From an uncultured Collinsella sp. (GTDB taxonomy: Bacteria; Actinomycetota; Coriobacteriia; Coriobacteriales; Coriobacteriaceae): a DNA stretch of 64,000 nt. The stretch spans positions 124,001 through 188,000 of the forward strand of contig CAUCKA010000004.1 in the NCBI GenBank assembly GCA_958443265.1, written 5' to 3'. The position numbers were made by a program, and so were the translations under genes. Position 1 is the stretch's first letter, and each line of letters begins with the position of its first letter. Shown here one piece after another: positions 16,678 to 24,243 of the stretch. Under the pieces are notes generated by a model. The model was not told where the DNA came from, did not search any database, and saw nothing but the letters and a program-made list of their open reading frames with translations.

Positions 16678-19455
16678 ATGGCACAGGAATTCACTTTTAC
16701 CGTTAACGGCGTGGAGCGCACAACGACTCAGAACAAGCCGCTGCTGCGCTACCTGCGCGACGACCTGCACATCCATTCCGCCAAGGACGGCTGCTCCGAG
16801 GGCGCCTGCGGCACCTGCACCATCCATGTGGACGGTGCCGCCGTCAAGGCGTGCGTACTGACCACTGCTCTTGCCGCCGGTCGCAACATCGTGACTGTCG
16901 AGGGCCTGCCCGAGGACGTGCGCGAGGCCTTTGTGTACGCCTTTGGCGCCGTGGGCGCCGTGCAGTGCGGTTTTTGCATCCCCGGCATGGTCATGGCGGG
17001 CGCGGCGCTCATCGCCGAGGACCCCGAGCCCACCGAGGAGCAGATCAAGTACGCCATCCGCGGCAACGTCTGCCGCTGCACCGGCTACAAAAAGATTATC
17101 GAGGGCATTTCGCTGGCCGCTGCGGTGCTCCGCGGCGAAAAGCAGATCGACGAGGATCTGGAGCGCGGCGACGACTACGGCGTGGGCAAGCGCGCCTTCC
17201 GTATCGACGTGCGCAAGAAGGTGCTCGGCGAGGGCAAGTATCCCGACGACATCGACGAGCTCGATCAGCCGGGCCTGACCTATGCCAGCGCCGTGCGCTC
17301 CAAGTACCCGCGCGCCCGTGTGCTCTCCATCGATACCTCCAAGGCTGAGGCCCTGCCCGGTGTGGTGGGCATCCTGCGCGCCGAGGACGTGCCGGTCAAC
17401 CAGGTCGGCCACCTTATCCAGGATTGGGACGTCATGATTGCGGCGGGCGATATCACCCGTTGCGTGGGCGATGCCATTGTGCTGGTGGTTGCCGAGGACG
17501 AGGCGACGCTCGAGAAGGCCAAGAAGCTCGTAAAGATCGATTACGAGCCGCTGGAGCCCGTGCGCAACATTGTCGAGGCCAGGGCTGCCGACGCCCCGCG
17601 CCTGCACGACAGTTTCTTTGCCTTTGGCAACACGGTGGAGCTCAAGGACAACGTGTGCCAGAGCCGTCACGTGACGCGCGGCGACGCCGCCAAGGCGCTG
17701 GCAGAGAGCGCGTTCACCGTGACGCAGCGCTTTACCACGCCCTTTACCGAGCATGCCTTCTTGGAGCCCGAGTGCGCCGTTGCCTTCCCGTACAAGAACG
17801 GCGTCAAGGTGCAGTCGACCGACCAGGGTGCCTACGACACGCGCAAAGAGTGTGCCCACATGTTTGGCTGGGATAGCGAACCCGAGCGCGTGGTCGTCGA
17901 GACCATGCTCGTGGGCGGTGGTTTTGGCGGCAAGGAGGACGTGTCCATCCAGCACTTGGCCGCGCTCGCCGCATATAAGTTCCAGCGTCCTGTGAAGTGC
18001 AAGCTCACGCGTGCCGAGTCGCTTGCGTTCCATCCCAAGCGTCATGCCATGGACGGCACCTTTACGCTGGGTTGCGACGCCGAGGGCAACTTTACCGGCC
18101 TGGACTGCGAGATCAACTTTGATACCGGCGCCTACGCATCGCTGTGCGGCCCGGTGCTCGAGCGCGCCTGCACGCATGCCGTCGGCCCCTACAAGTACCA
18201 GAACACCGACATCCGCGGCTTTGGCTACTACACCAACAACCCGCCCGCCGGCGCGTACCGCGGCTTTGGCGTGTGCCAGTCCGAGTTTGCGCTCGAGAGC
18301 CTGATCGACCTGCTGGCAGAAAAGGTCGGCCTGGATCCGTGGGAGATCCGCTACCGAAACGCCATCGAGCCGGGCGAGGTTTTGCCCAACGGCCAGATTG
18401 CCGATTGCTCCACGGCGCTGAAGGAGACACTGCTCGAGGTCAAGGATGCCTACTATGCGCATCCCGGACACGCCGGTATTGCCTGCGCCATGAAGAACGC
18501 CGGCGTGGGCGTGGGCCTACCCGATGCCGGTCGCTGCAAGGTTCGCGTCGAGGATGGCCGCGCCGTGGTCTACGCCGCCACGTCCGACATCGGCCAGGGC
18601 TGCAACACGGTCTTTTTGCAGGACGTTGCCGAGGCGTGCGGTCTGCCGCTGAGCTGCATCGCCAACGGCGAGTGCTCCACCGAGAACGCTCCCGACTCCG
18701 GCACCACGTCTGGTTCGCGTCAGACGGTCGTGACCGGCGAGGCCGTGCGCGGCGCCGCCTTCCTGCTGCGCGACGCCATGGTTGGCATCGAGGCTGGCAA
18801 GCCTGCGCCTACCGCCCCGGTGAGCGCGCATGGCGACGGCGTCAAGATCGAGTACGACGACGGCCGCGCCTATCAATTGCGCACGCAGGAGCTCGTCGCC
18901 GGCCAGGGCATGCATCCTCAGGATCCCGCGACCGCCATCAAGGCGCTCGAGGGATGCGAGTTTGGCTACGTGTATCTGGAGCCGACCGACAAGCTGGGTG
19001 CCGACGTTCCCAACCCCAAGAGCCACATCTGCTACGGCTTTGCCACGCACGTGGTCATTCTGGATGATGACGGCCGCGTGAGCGAGGTCTATGCCGCGCA
19101 CGATTCCGGCAAGGTGGTCAACCCCATCTCCATTCAGGGTCAGATCGAAGGCGGCGTGCTCATGGGTATGGGCTATGCGCTTACCGAGGACTGGCCGCTC
19201 AAGGACTGCGTGCCCCAGGCAAGGTACGGCACACTCGGGCTGTTCCGTGCGCCCGAGATTCCGGATATCCACGCCATCTACGTGGAGAAGGACGAACTGC
19301 TGCCCGTGGCATACGGCGGCAAGGGCATCGGCGAGATCGCAACGATCCCCACGGCGCCCGCCGTGCAGAACGCCTACCGCGCGTTTGACGGCAAGCTGCG
19401 TCCGGATCTGCCCATGGTGGATACGCCGTACAGCCGCGCCCGTCACCGCGGGTAG
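16678..19455 (+). CDS. selenium-dependent-type xanthine dehydrogenase, 2Fe-2S plus molybdopterin fusion
   Basis: 925 residues. The N-terminal domain carries two 2Fe-2S clusters: CSEGACGTC (about 38-46) and CGFCIPG with CRCTG (about 96 and 131). The molybdenum domains follow, with GGGFGGKEDVS (about 414), GAYRGFGVCQSEFALES (about 525) and the catalytic-Glu loop GKGIGEIATIPTA (about 881). Fusion of the small and large subunits without an FAD domain matches XdhD and the Se-dependent xanthine dehydrogenase families of E. coli and clostridia. YqeB, YqeC, MocA and XdhC in the window support a labile-selenium cofactor. Hydroxylation of hypoxanthine/xanthine, or urate reduction in the reverse direction, is the expected chemistry; direction is not determined by sequence. 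Confidence 0.9.
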   Translation: MAQEFTFTVNGVERTTTQNKPLLRYLRDDLHIHSAKDGCSEGACGTCTIHVDGAAVKACVLTTALAAGRNIVTVEGLPEDVREAFVYAFGAVGAVQCGFCIPGMVMAGAALIAEDPEPTEEQIKYAIRGNVCRCTGYKKIIEGISLAAAVLRGEKQIDEDLERGDDYGVGKRAFRIDVRKKVLGEGKYPDDIDELDQPGLTYASAVRSKYPRARVLSIDTSKAEALPGVVGILRAEDVPVNQVGHLIQDWDVMIAAGDITRCVGDAIVLVVAEDEATLEKAKKLVKIDYEPLEPVRNIVEARAADAPRLHDSFFAFGNTVELKDNVCQSRHVTRGDAAKALAESAFTVTQRFTTPFTEHAFLEPECAVAFPYKNGVKVQSTDQGAYDTRKECAHMFGWDSEPERVVVETMLVGGGFGGKEDVSIQHLAALAAYKFQRPVKCKLTRAESLAFHPKRHAMDGTFTLGCDAEGNFTGLDCEINFDTGAYASLCGPVLERACTHAVGPYKYQNTDIRGFGYYTNNPPAGAYRGFGVCQSEFALESLIDLLAEKVGLDPWEIRYRNAIEPGEVLPNGQIADCSTALKETLLEVKDAYYAHPGHAGIACAMKNAGVGVGLPDAGRCKVRVEDGRAVVYAATSDIGQGCNTVFLQDVAEACGLPLSCIANGECSTENAPDSGTTSGSRQTVVTGEAVRGAAFLLRDAMVGIEAGKPAPTAPVSAHGDGVKIEYDDGRAYQLRTQELVAGQGMHPQDPATAIKALEGCEFGYVYLEPTDKLGADVPNPKSHICYGFATHVVILDDDGRVSEVYAAHDSGKVVNPISIQGQIEGGVLMGMGYALTEDWPLKDCVPQARYGTLGLFRAPEIPDIHAIYVEKDELLPVAYGGKGIGEIATIPTAPAVQNAYRAFDGKLRPDLPMVDTPYSRARHRG

Positions 19456-19524
19456 GGTAGGGCGCGGACAGCCATTACTGACGGGCTGTTCGCGCTCAAC
19501 ACCAACTGCATATGCTGCACCTTT

Positions 19525-19560
19525 GGCCCCGACTCCATCGCGAGCCGGGGCCTTTTGTTT
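19525..19560 (+). terminator. intrinsic terminator after xdh
   Basis: Stem GGCCCCG / CGGGGCC (19525-19531 with 19546-19552) followed by TTTTGTTT. The loop and tail (from about 19536) recur at 23461 at the far end of the repeat island. Confidence 0.8.
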
Positions 19561-19565
19561 GAAGC

Positions 19566-20142
19566 GGAAACTGTGTCCCGGATTCAAGCCTCAGGACGGG
19601 ATGAACTTTCCCAATGGGGCCGCATGCGGAAACTGCGTCCCGGATTCGATGTTCAGAATGGGATGCATTTTCCCCTTGAGTCCCTAGCGGAAAGCGTGTC
19701 CCGGAATTCGGCTCCAGAGTGGGATGCGCTTTCCGGTTGAAGCCTCAAGCGGAAACTGCGTCCCGGAATCCGCGCCTGGAATGGGATGCGCTTTCCGGAA
19801 CAGCTCTCAACCGGAAACTGCGACCCGGAATTCGGCTTCAAACCGGGACATGCTTTCCGGACCGGTCTTCAACCGGAAACTGCGTCTCATTCTGAGTCTT
19901 CATTCTGGGACGCGCTTTCCGCAAGGAGTTTCGTCGGGAAAATGTATCCCAGTTTGAGCGTCTATTCCGGGACGTGCTTTCCGCTGGTCAATCGTTTGGA
20001 AAGTGCATCCCAGTTCGAGCGTTCATTCCGGGAAACGGTTTCCGCTAGGCATGCCATCTGGAAAGCGCATCCCATTTTGAGCACTCAGTTTGGGACATGG
20101 TTTCCGCGGGTGCTGCCAACCGGAAAGTGTGTCCCGGTTTGG
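19566..20142. repeat. array 1 of 62-bp hairpin repeats, 10 units
   Basis: Ten units begin with GGAAA at 19566, 19628, 19689, 19751, 19813, 19875, 19937, 19998, 20060 and 20122, a step of 61 or 62 bp every time. Each has a left arm like GGAAACTGCGTCCCGG and, about 30 bp on, a right arm like GGGATGCGCTTTCC, so every unit can fold into a hairpin; right and following left arms can also pair. Middle and spacer sequences vary. The last unit keeps only its left arm. Because 62 is not a multiple of three, the long open frames through it are chance. It lies between the xdh terminator and the opposing AbiEi-like gene. Confidence 0.9.
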
Positions 20143-20171
20143 TAGGCAGGCGAGCATAAGCTCAGTAGCCC

Positions 20172-21170
20172 CTACAGCTCAATATCGTTGAGCCACGTCG
20201 GCAACATGGTCTGCCTGATGCCTGCCGTCTGCAGCTTTTTCGCGAGCACTCCTGCCGAGCGGATTTCACTCATGGTAAAGCGCAGCAAGGGATGGCCGTA
20301 GAGCGATAGGTGTGCCTCGCGCTGTCGTTCGGCAACGAGCGCTTCGGCGGTGGTGCGTCCGGCCAGCATGGTCTGGTCGGTATATTTGATGAGCCCGTCG
20401 AGCTCGCCCAGTGTGAGTTCCCGCGCCTGGCGCTCCCAGGCAAAGTCCGTTCGTATGGGCTTGGTCGAATTGAAGGGGTCCGTCAGCTCGTATTGAAGCC
20501 AATCGGGCGCAAAGCCCGTCTCGATCATGATGGCTCGGGCGACCGATTCCCCGCCGCTCTCGGCGCGGGCGTCGGCATATCGAAGTGTCGTGAGGGCGGT
20601 GCGAATCGTGCGACCATTGCGGGCGGTCGCTCGTTGCTCGACGGCCTCCATCAGCTGTTCCCGCGCAAGGCCGAGCTTTAAGATCGTCGAATCGGCAATG
20701 GGCATGCCGTCGGCAAAACCGGTCTGCAACAGGCAATCTGTGACCGTTTGGATGGGCGGCGTTACCGATATGCCGGCTCTGCGTATTGCTCCGGCCGGCT
20801 CAATTTGGTGCCGCTGAATATGTGCGCCCGGGCGAGCCGACGGCTTTGTCGAGCTGCAGACATGCACGACATTCAGGTGTCGCCACGAGACCTCGAGCCC
20901 CAGCAGACAGGCGGCAGAAAACGAGCAGAACGTCCAATCGGGGTGGATGATCGCAAGGGCGCGGAGGATTTCGCAATGGCGTTGCGCTCGGTTGAGTTCA
21001 TCCCAGCGCGTTTTTCGCGCAAACAACCCCGGCATGGGCGAGACAACCGTGCCGCCGGTGCGCCGAAGGAGCGCTTTTCGGATCGCCGTGCTCGGGGGAA
21101 TCAGACAGCGCCCCTCTTGTTCGGCTTGAGTGAGCAGTTGGTCGATGAGCTGGTCATTGCAATGGGTCAT
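20172..21170 (-). CDS. AbiEi-like N-terminal domain with C-terminal endonuclease-like (DUF559-type) domain
   Basis: 332 residues. The N-terminal third has the winged-helix plus extension pattern of the AbiEi antitoxin-like family seen in actinobacteria (RRTGGTVVSPMPGLFARKTR, then WTFCSFSAACLLGL). The C-terminal part has a restriction-endonuclease-fold signature: E in GGESVARAIMIETGF, then R-TDFAW and LGELDGLIKY, giving an E-D-E-K series like DUF559/VSR-type proteins. No partner toxin gene (AbiEii nucleotidyltransferase) lies beside it, so a toxin-antitoxin role is not supported here. It stands inside the repeat island, convergent with array 1 and divergent from array 2. Function unknown; DNA binding and cleavage is a reasonable guess. 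Confidence 0.65.
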   Translation of the reverse strand: MTHCNDQLIDQLLTQAEQEGRCLIPPSTAIRKALLRRTGGTVVSPMPGLFARKTRWDELNRAQRHCEILRALAIIHPDWTFCSFSAACLLGLEVSWRHLNVVHVCSSTKPSARPGAHIQRHQIEPAGAIRRAGISVTPPIQTVTDCLLQTGFADGMPIADSTILKLGLAREQLMEAVEQRATARNGRTIRTALTTLRYADARAESGGESVARAIMIETGFAPDWLQYELTDPFNSTKPIRTDFAWERQARELTLGELDGLIKYTDQTMLAGRTTAEALVAERQREAHLSLYGHPLLRFTMSEIRSAGVLAKKLQTAGIRQTMLPTWLNDIEL

Positions 21171-21487
21171 GAGCTACCGCCTCCTTTTGGGTAGCAAAAA
21201 CGTATCAGCTGGAACTTGCCGCTCAGCCGACCAAAAACTGACCAAAATCTAACCATGCAGGTAGATGACCTGCTTTTGGCGTCATTTTTTGAAGCTGAAT
21301 CGGTGGGCGGTAATCGGCGACCGTGAACGGTAGCGAGTTATGAAGACTGGGTAAGTTTCGGGACGTGTACTTTTTGAAAAAGAGCATTCTATCTGCTGTT
21401 TTGTGTTTCTGGATCGCATATTTGAAGGCATGTGATAAGGGCGGCGGACTGTCGCCTTTTACCTGCGGGTCGTTGTCTTGTATCTGC
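21171..21487. other. intergenic stretch, no clear feature
   Basis: About 315 bp with lower GC than its surroundings. Two short ACCAAAA steps lie at 21229-21246, upstream of the minus-strand AbiEi-like gene, and could belong to its promoter. No convincing gene or hairpin is seen before array 2 begins. Confidence 0.4.
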
Positions 21488-21735
21488 GGAAACTGTGTCC
21501 CGGAATTGCCGCTCGGAATGGGATACATTTTCCGGAACAGCCCTCAACCGGAAACTGTGTCCCGGAACGAGCCCTCAGAGCGGGATGAACTTTCCCAACG
21601 GGGCCGCAGGCGGAAACCGTATCCCAGAATTTAGGCTCAGAACGGGACGCGCTTTCCGGATGGCATGCTTGGCGGAAACTACGGCCCAGTTTTTGGCTCC
21701 AGAACGGGGTACATTTTCCGGAACGGTCCACGTGC
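21488..21735. repeat. array 2 of 62-bp hairpin repeats, 4 units
   Basis: GGAAA starts at 21488, 21550, 21612 and 21674, exactly 62 bp apart, with the same left arm (GGAAACTGTGTCCCGG) and right arm (GGGAT/C..TTTTCC) as array 1. It ends about 35 bp before the 56-bp palindrome in front of the ATPase gene. Confidence 0.88.
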
Positions 21736-21773
21736 GGGGGTGTACCGCCCCTTTTCGTGCTCCGCTTGTCGGA

Positions 21774-21829
21774 TTACGTTATAGCTAGACATATTATAGG
21801 AAGGTATAATATAGCTAGCTATAACGTAA
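21774..21829 (+). promoter_or_regulatory. 56-bp AT-rich near-perfect palindrome before ATPase gene
   Basis: Outer arms TTACGTTATAGCTAG (21774-21788) and CTAGCTATAACGTAA (21815-21829) are perfect complements. Inner arms ATATTATA (21791-21798) and TATAATAT (21805-21812) are also perfect, leaving a two-base mismatch between them and a GGAAGG loop. TATAAT inside the right inner arm could serve as a -10. The gene's ribosome site (AAGGAAGG) starts at the palindrome's edge. It could be an operator, an RNA hairpin masking translation, or a small palindromic insertion. Confidence 0.75.
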
Positions 21830-21844
21830 AGGAAGGATGGCCCT

Positions 21845-23236
21845 ATGTTTATCGGAAGAACAGTGGAAATGTCCGAGCTCAATCGACTGTATGGCACGGG
21901 CTCCTTTGAAATGCCTGTGATTTACGGCCGCCGTCGTGTGGGTAAAACGCGCCTTATCACAGAGTTCATCCAAGGCAAGAAGGCTATTTACTTTCAAGCT
22001 CGTCGTACCAATGCGGAGGCAAACCTGCACGGCTTTAGCCAGGCGATACTTGCAGGCTCGGTTGGTGCTGCAGGCGTGTCGTTTCGTAGTTTTGACGAAG
22101 CGTTCGATGCATTGGCCACCATGGCTCGAGCGGAACGTTTGATTGTCGTGATTGACGAGTATCCCTATCTCGCCCAATCGAATCCCGAGATCAGCTCGTT
22201 GCTGCAAGACAAGATTGATCACCTGTACAAAGAGACCAGGCTCATGCTGATTCTATGCGGCTCGTCTCTTTCGTTTATGGAGGAACAGGTATTGGGCTAC
22301 GAGAGCCCACTATACGGTAGGCGTACGGCCCAGTTTAAGATCATGCCGCTCGATTTTACGACGACCCTCGGCCTGTGGCAGAGCATGGGTCGCGAAGACG
22401 CTGCGGTTTGCTATGGCATGACGGGCGGCATTCCTGCATATATCGAGAAAGTCGATCCTACCGTATCGCTCAAGGACAACATCAAGCGTCTTTTTCTTAC
22501 CCCTACGGGTTATCTCTTTGAAGAGCCGAGTAACCTGCTATTGCAAGAGTGCCGCAATCCCGAGCAATATGATGCGATCGTGCAAGCAATTGCTCAGGGG
22601 CGCTCGAAGATCTCGGAGATTGCGAGCTCTACGGGAATCCCTGCGAGCAACGTAAAGAGCTATGTGGATAAGCTGGCGTCGCTTGGGATTGTCGAGCGCG
22701 AGCTGCCCCTAAACGAGACGAGCAATAAGCGGGCTGTGTATCTGCTGAGCGACCAGATGTTTAGGTTCTGGTACAAGTTTGTGCCGCAGAACATTGGGCT
22801 GATTCAAAACGATATGGCCGAGATGGCGTATAAGCGCATTGAGCCGCACATATCGGATTACATGGGTACGGTCTTTGAGCTTATATGCAGACAATACGTG
22901 TACGAACTCGCGCGTGCGGGCCAGCTCGATGTGGTTCCGGCGAGCGTCGGGCGCTGGTGGGGGACGGATAATCGCACGCATACGCAGGAAGAAATCGACT
23001 TGATTGTTGACGATGGCGAGGGCACTGCGCTGTTTGCGGAGTGCAAATGGCGCAATGAACCGGCGGGCGAAGACGTGCTGCAAAAGCTCGTTCATCGAAG
23101 CGAGCTCTTTAGACGGCAACGAAAAAGCTATGCGCTTTTCTCAAAAAGCGGCTTTACGCAGGGATGTCGGGATGCCGCGGAGAGTAGGGGAGACGTCAAG
23201 CTGATCTCGTTTGCCGAGATGTGCGAGCGGAGATAA
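21845..23236 (+). CDS. AAA ATPase with C-terminal DUF234-type nuclease-like domain
   Basis: 463 residues. Walker A is VIYGRRRVGKTRLI (about residues 23-36); Walker B is RLIVVIDEYPYLA (about 98-110). A winged-helix segment follows near residues 250-290 (SKISEIASSTGIPASNVKSY). The C-terminal part ends in a PD-(D/E)xK-like series EEIDLIVDDGEGTALFAECK. This is the archaeal-type ATPase family (PF01637-like) with DUF234, common as solitary genes in gut bacteria and without a settled role. It is flanked by arrays 2 and 3 of the 62-bp repeat and preceded by a 56-bp palindrome, so repeat-linked activity or autoregulation is possible. AT-richer than the housekeeping genes, consistent with transfer. Confidence 0.82.
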   Translation: MFIGRTVEMSELNRLYGTGSFEMPVIYGRRRVGKTRLITEFIQGKKAIYFQARRTNAEANLHGFSQAILAGSVGAAGVSFRSFDEAFDALATMARAERLIVVIDEYPYLAQSNPEISSLLQDKIDHLYKETRLMLILCGSSLSFMEEQVLGYESPLYGRRTAQFKIMPLDFTTTLGLWQSMGREDAAVCYGMTGGIPAYIEKVDPTVSLKDNIKRLFLTPTGYLFEEPSNLLLQECRNPEQYDAIVQAIAQGRSKISEIASSTGIPASNVKSYVDKLASLGIVERELPLNETSNKRAVYLLSDQMFRFWYKFVPQNIGLIQNDMAEMAYKRIEPHISDYMGTVFELICRQYVYELARAGQLDVVPASVGRWWGTDNRTHTQEEIDLIVDDGEGTALFAECKWRNEPAGEDVLQKLVHRSELFRRQRKSYALFSKSGFTQGCRDAAESRGDVKLISFAEMCERR

Positions 23237-23264
23237 CCAAGCGCTCTGATGTGATGCTCGGAAT

Positions 23265-23513
23265 GGGACGCGCTTTCCCCTTGCGGCCTTTGGCGGAAAG
23301 CGCGTCCCAGATTATAGCTCCAGAGTGGGATGGCCTTTCCGGATCGGCCCCTCGCGGAAACTGCGTCCCGGATTCGATGCTCAGGACGGGATGCCGTTTC
23401 CGATAGAGGCATGGGGTGGAAAGCCTCCCATTTCTAATGTTCAAGAAATGGGAGGCAGCTCATCGCGAGCTGGGCCTTTTGTTTGGAGCGGAGGCAGCAT
23501 CCCGGAATTCGGG
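23265..23513. repeat. array 3 of 62-bp hairpin repeats, half unit plus 3 units and a terminal copy
   Basis: A right arm GGGACGCGCTTTCC at 23265 pairs perfectly with the next left arm GGAAAGCGCGTCCC at 23295. Left arms follow at 23295, 23356 and 23418 (steps of 61 and 62). The 23418 unit has diverged into a perfect CCTCCCATTTC / GAAATGGGAGG hairpin. From 23461 the sequence repeats the segment that starts array 1 (CATCGCGAGC, CCTTTTGTTTG, AGCGGA, then ATCCCGGAATTC), so about 53 bp is duplicated at both ends of the island part holding the arrays. Confidence 0.8.
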
Positions 23514-23560
23514 CAATCCGGTGGTCAGGGGTTGAGCGAGCGTCGCGCTAAGGATGCCAA

Positions 23561-23663
23561 GCGTAAAACTTTCAATGAACATAGCGTAAAAACTACATCC
23601 GCAACGGCGTAAAAACTACATTGGAAGTAGCGTAAAATCCGCATTGAAAATGGCGTAATTTCG
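23561..23663. repeat. five 23-bp iterons (GCGTAAAA...)
   Basis: GCGTAA recurs at 23561, 23584, 23607, 23630 and 23653, exactly 23 bp apart. The best-conserved units read GCGTAAAAACTACATnnGnA. They end just upstream of an ATPase-gene fragment on the same strand, so they may have been its operator, like iteron-type autoregulation. The period of about two helical turns places every copy on one DNA face. Confidence 0.85.
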
Positions 23664-23675
23664 TATATCGCATGA

Positions 23676-23855
23676 TTGCCCGAGCTTGCACACGGCCTTT
23701 TGCGAGCTCTTGCCATGAACGAGAGCCAGGCTGTCACGTACAAGACGCTCATAAAGGACGCCTCGTACGGTGAGGCGGGCCCCGACGAGAGGACCATCGC
23801 TGCGTACCTGGATCTCTTCAACAGGCTCAAGCTGACCGAGGACCTGTGCGGAGTT
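23676..23855 (+). pseudogene. fragment of AAA/DUF4143-type ATPase
   Basis: About 60 residues resembling the start of the DUF4143 region of AAA_14-type ATPases: LLRALAMNESQAVTYKTLIK, then DERTIAAYLDLFNRLKLTED. The family normally has some 400 residues, with an N-terminal ATPase domain that is missing. A stop codon stands directly before the open frame at 23673, and homology ends where an unrelated minus-strand gene start begins. It is clearly a decayed copy. Confidence 0.55.
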
Positions 23856-23913
23856 TTGGCTTGGCTGCCAGGTTGTGGAAGTTGCGCTCGCTGCGCACGG
23901 AGAAATTGTCCAT
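23827..23913 (-). pseudogene. truncated gene start, 28 codons
   Basis: A strong AAAGGAG site (23919-23925 read on the minus strand) precedes an ATG at 23913 and the peptide MDNFSVRSERNFHNLAAKPK. The frame stops at 23827 where it runs into the ATPase fragment. It looks like the intact translation start of a gene whose body has been lost. Family not recognised. Confidence 0.35.
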
Positions 23914-24096
23914 ACGGACTCCTTTCATCGATGTTGGCAGGGCCACCGTGCCTCTTGGCCGGTTGGCGTCGGGATCGTGGAGCCAACTCTCTACCCCGAC
24001 TCTGGATAAAACGCGCCCGCTCCTTGCGGGCACGATGGAGTCTATCAGCGCGCGCGGATGGCGCTTGATTTCCCAAGTGATTATTCGGCTTTCATC

Positions 24097-24181
24097 CGGA
24101 AAAGTGTCGAAATCAGCCGTGTAAAAGTACGGAAAAGTGTCGAAATAGGCACCTTAAAACTTCGGAAAAGTGTAGCTGGAT
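24097..24181. repeat. three 33-bp iterons (CGGAAAAGTGTCGAAAT...)
   Basis: CGGAAAAGTGT starts at 24097, 24130 and 24163, exactly 33 bp apart; the first two share CGGAAAAGTGTCGAAAT and a TAAAA step further on. The units lie about 180 bp upstream of the truncated minus-strand gene start, with no other gene between. They are different in sequence and period from the 23-bp and 62-bp families nearby. Confidence 0.8.
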
Positions 24182-24243
24182 GACAAGACAGCACTTAGAA
24201 GCCGGCGCTGGATGCGGGATCCTGCGGCCGCCTTCAGCTCTCG

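Noticed and set aside
16678..19455. Selenocysteine in the dehydrogenase
   Set aside because: No in-frame TGA is present; selenium in this family is a labile ligand, consistent with YqeB/YqeC, not Sec.
19566..20145. Array 1 as a CRISPR array
   Set aside because: The conserved arms form hairpins inside each unit, the whole unit drifts gradually, there is no identical direct repeat with unique spacers, and no cas gene is in the window.
19724..20145. Open frames of 77-119 codons through array 1 as repeat proteins
   Set aside because: The 62-bp period is not a multiple of three, no ribosome site precedes them, and open frames occur on both strands alike.
20172..21170. AbiE toxin-antitoxin system
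   Set aside because: Only an AbiEi-like N-terminal domain is seen; no AbiEii nucleotidyltransferase gene lies on either side.
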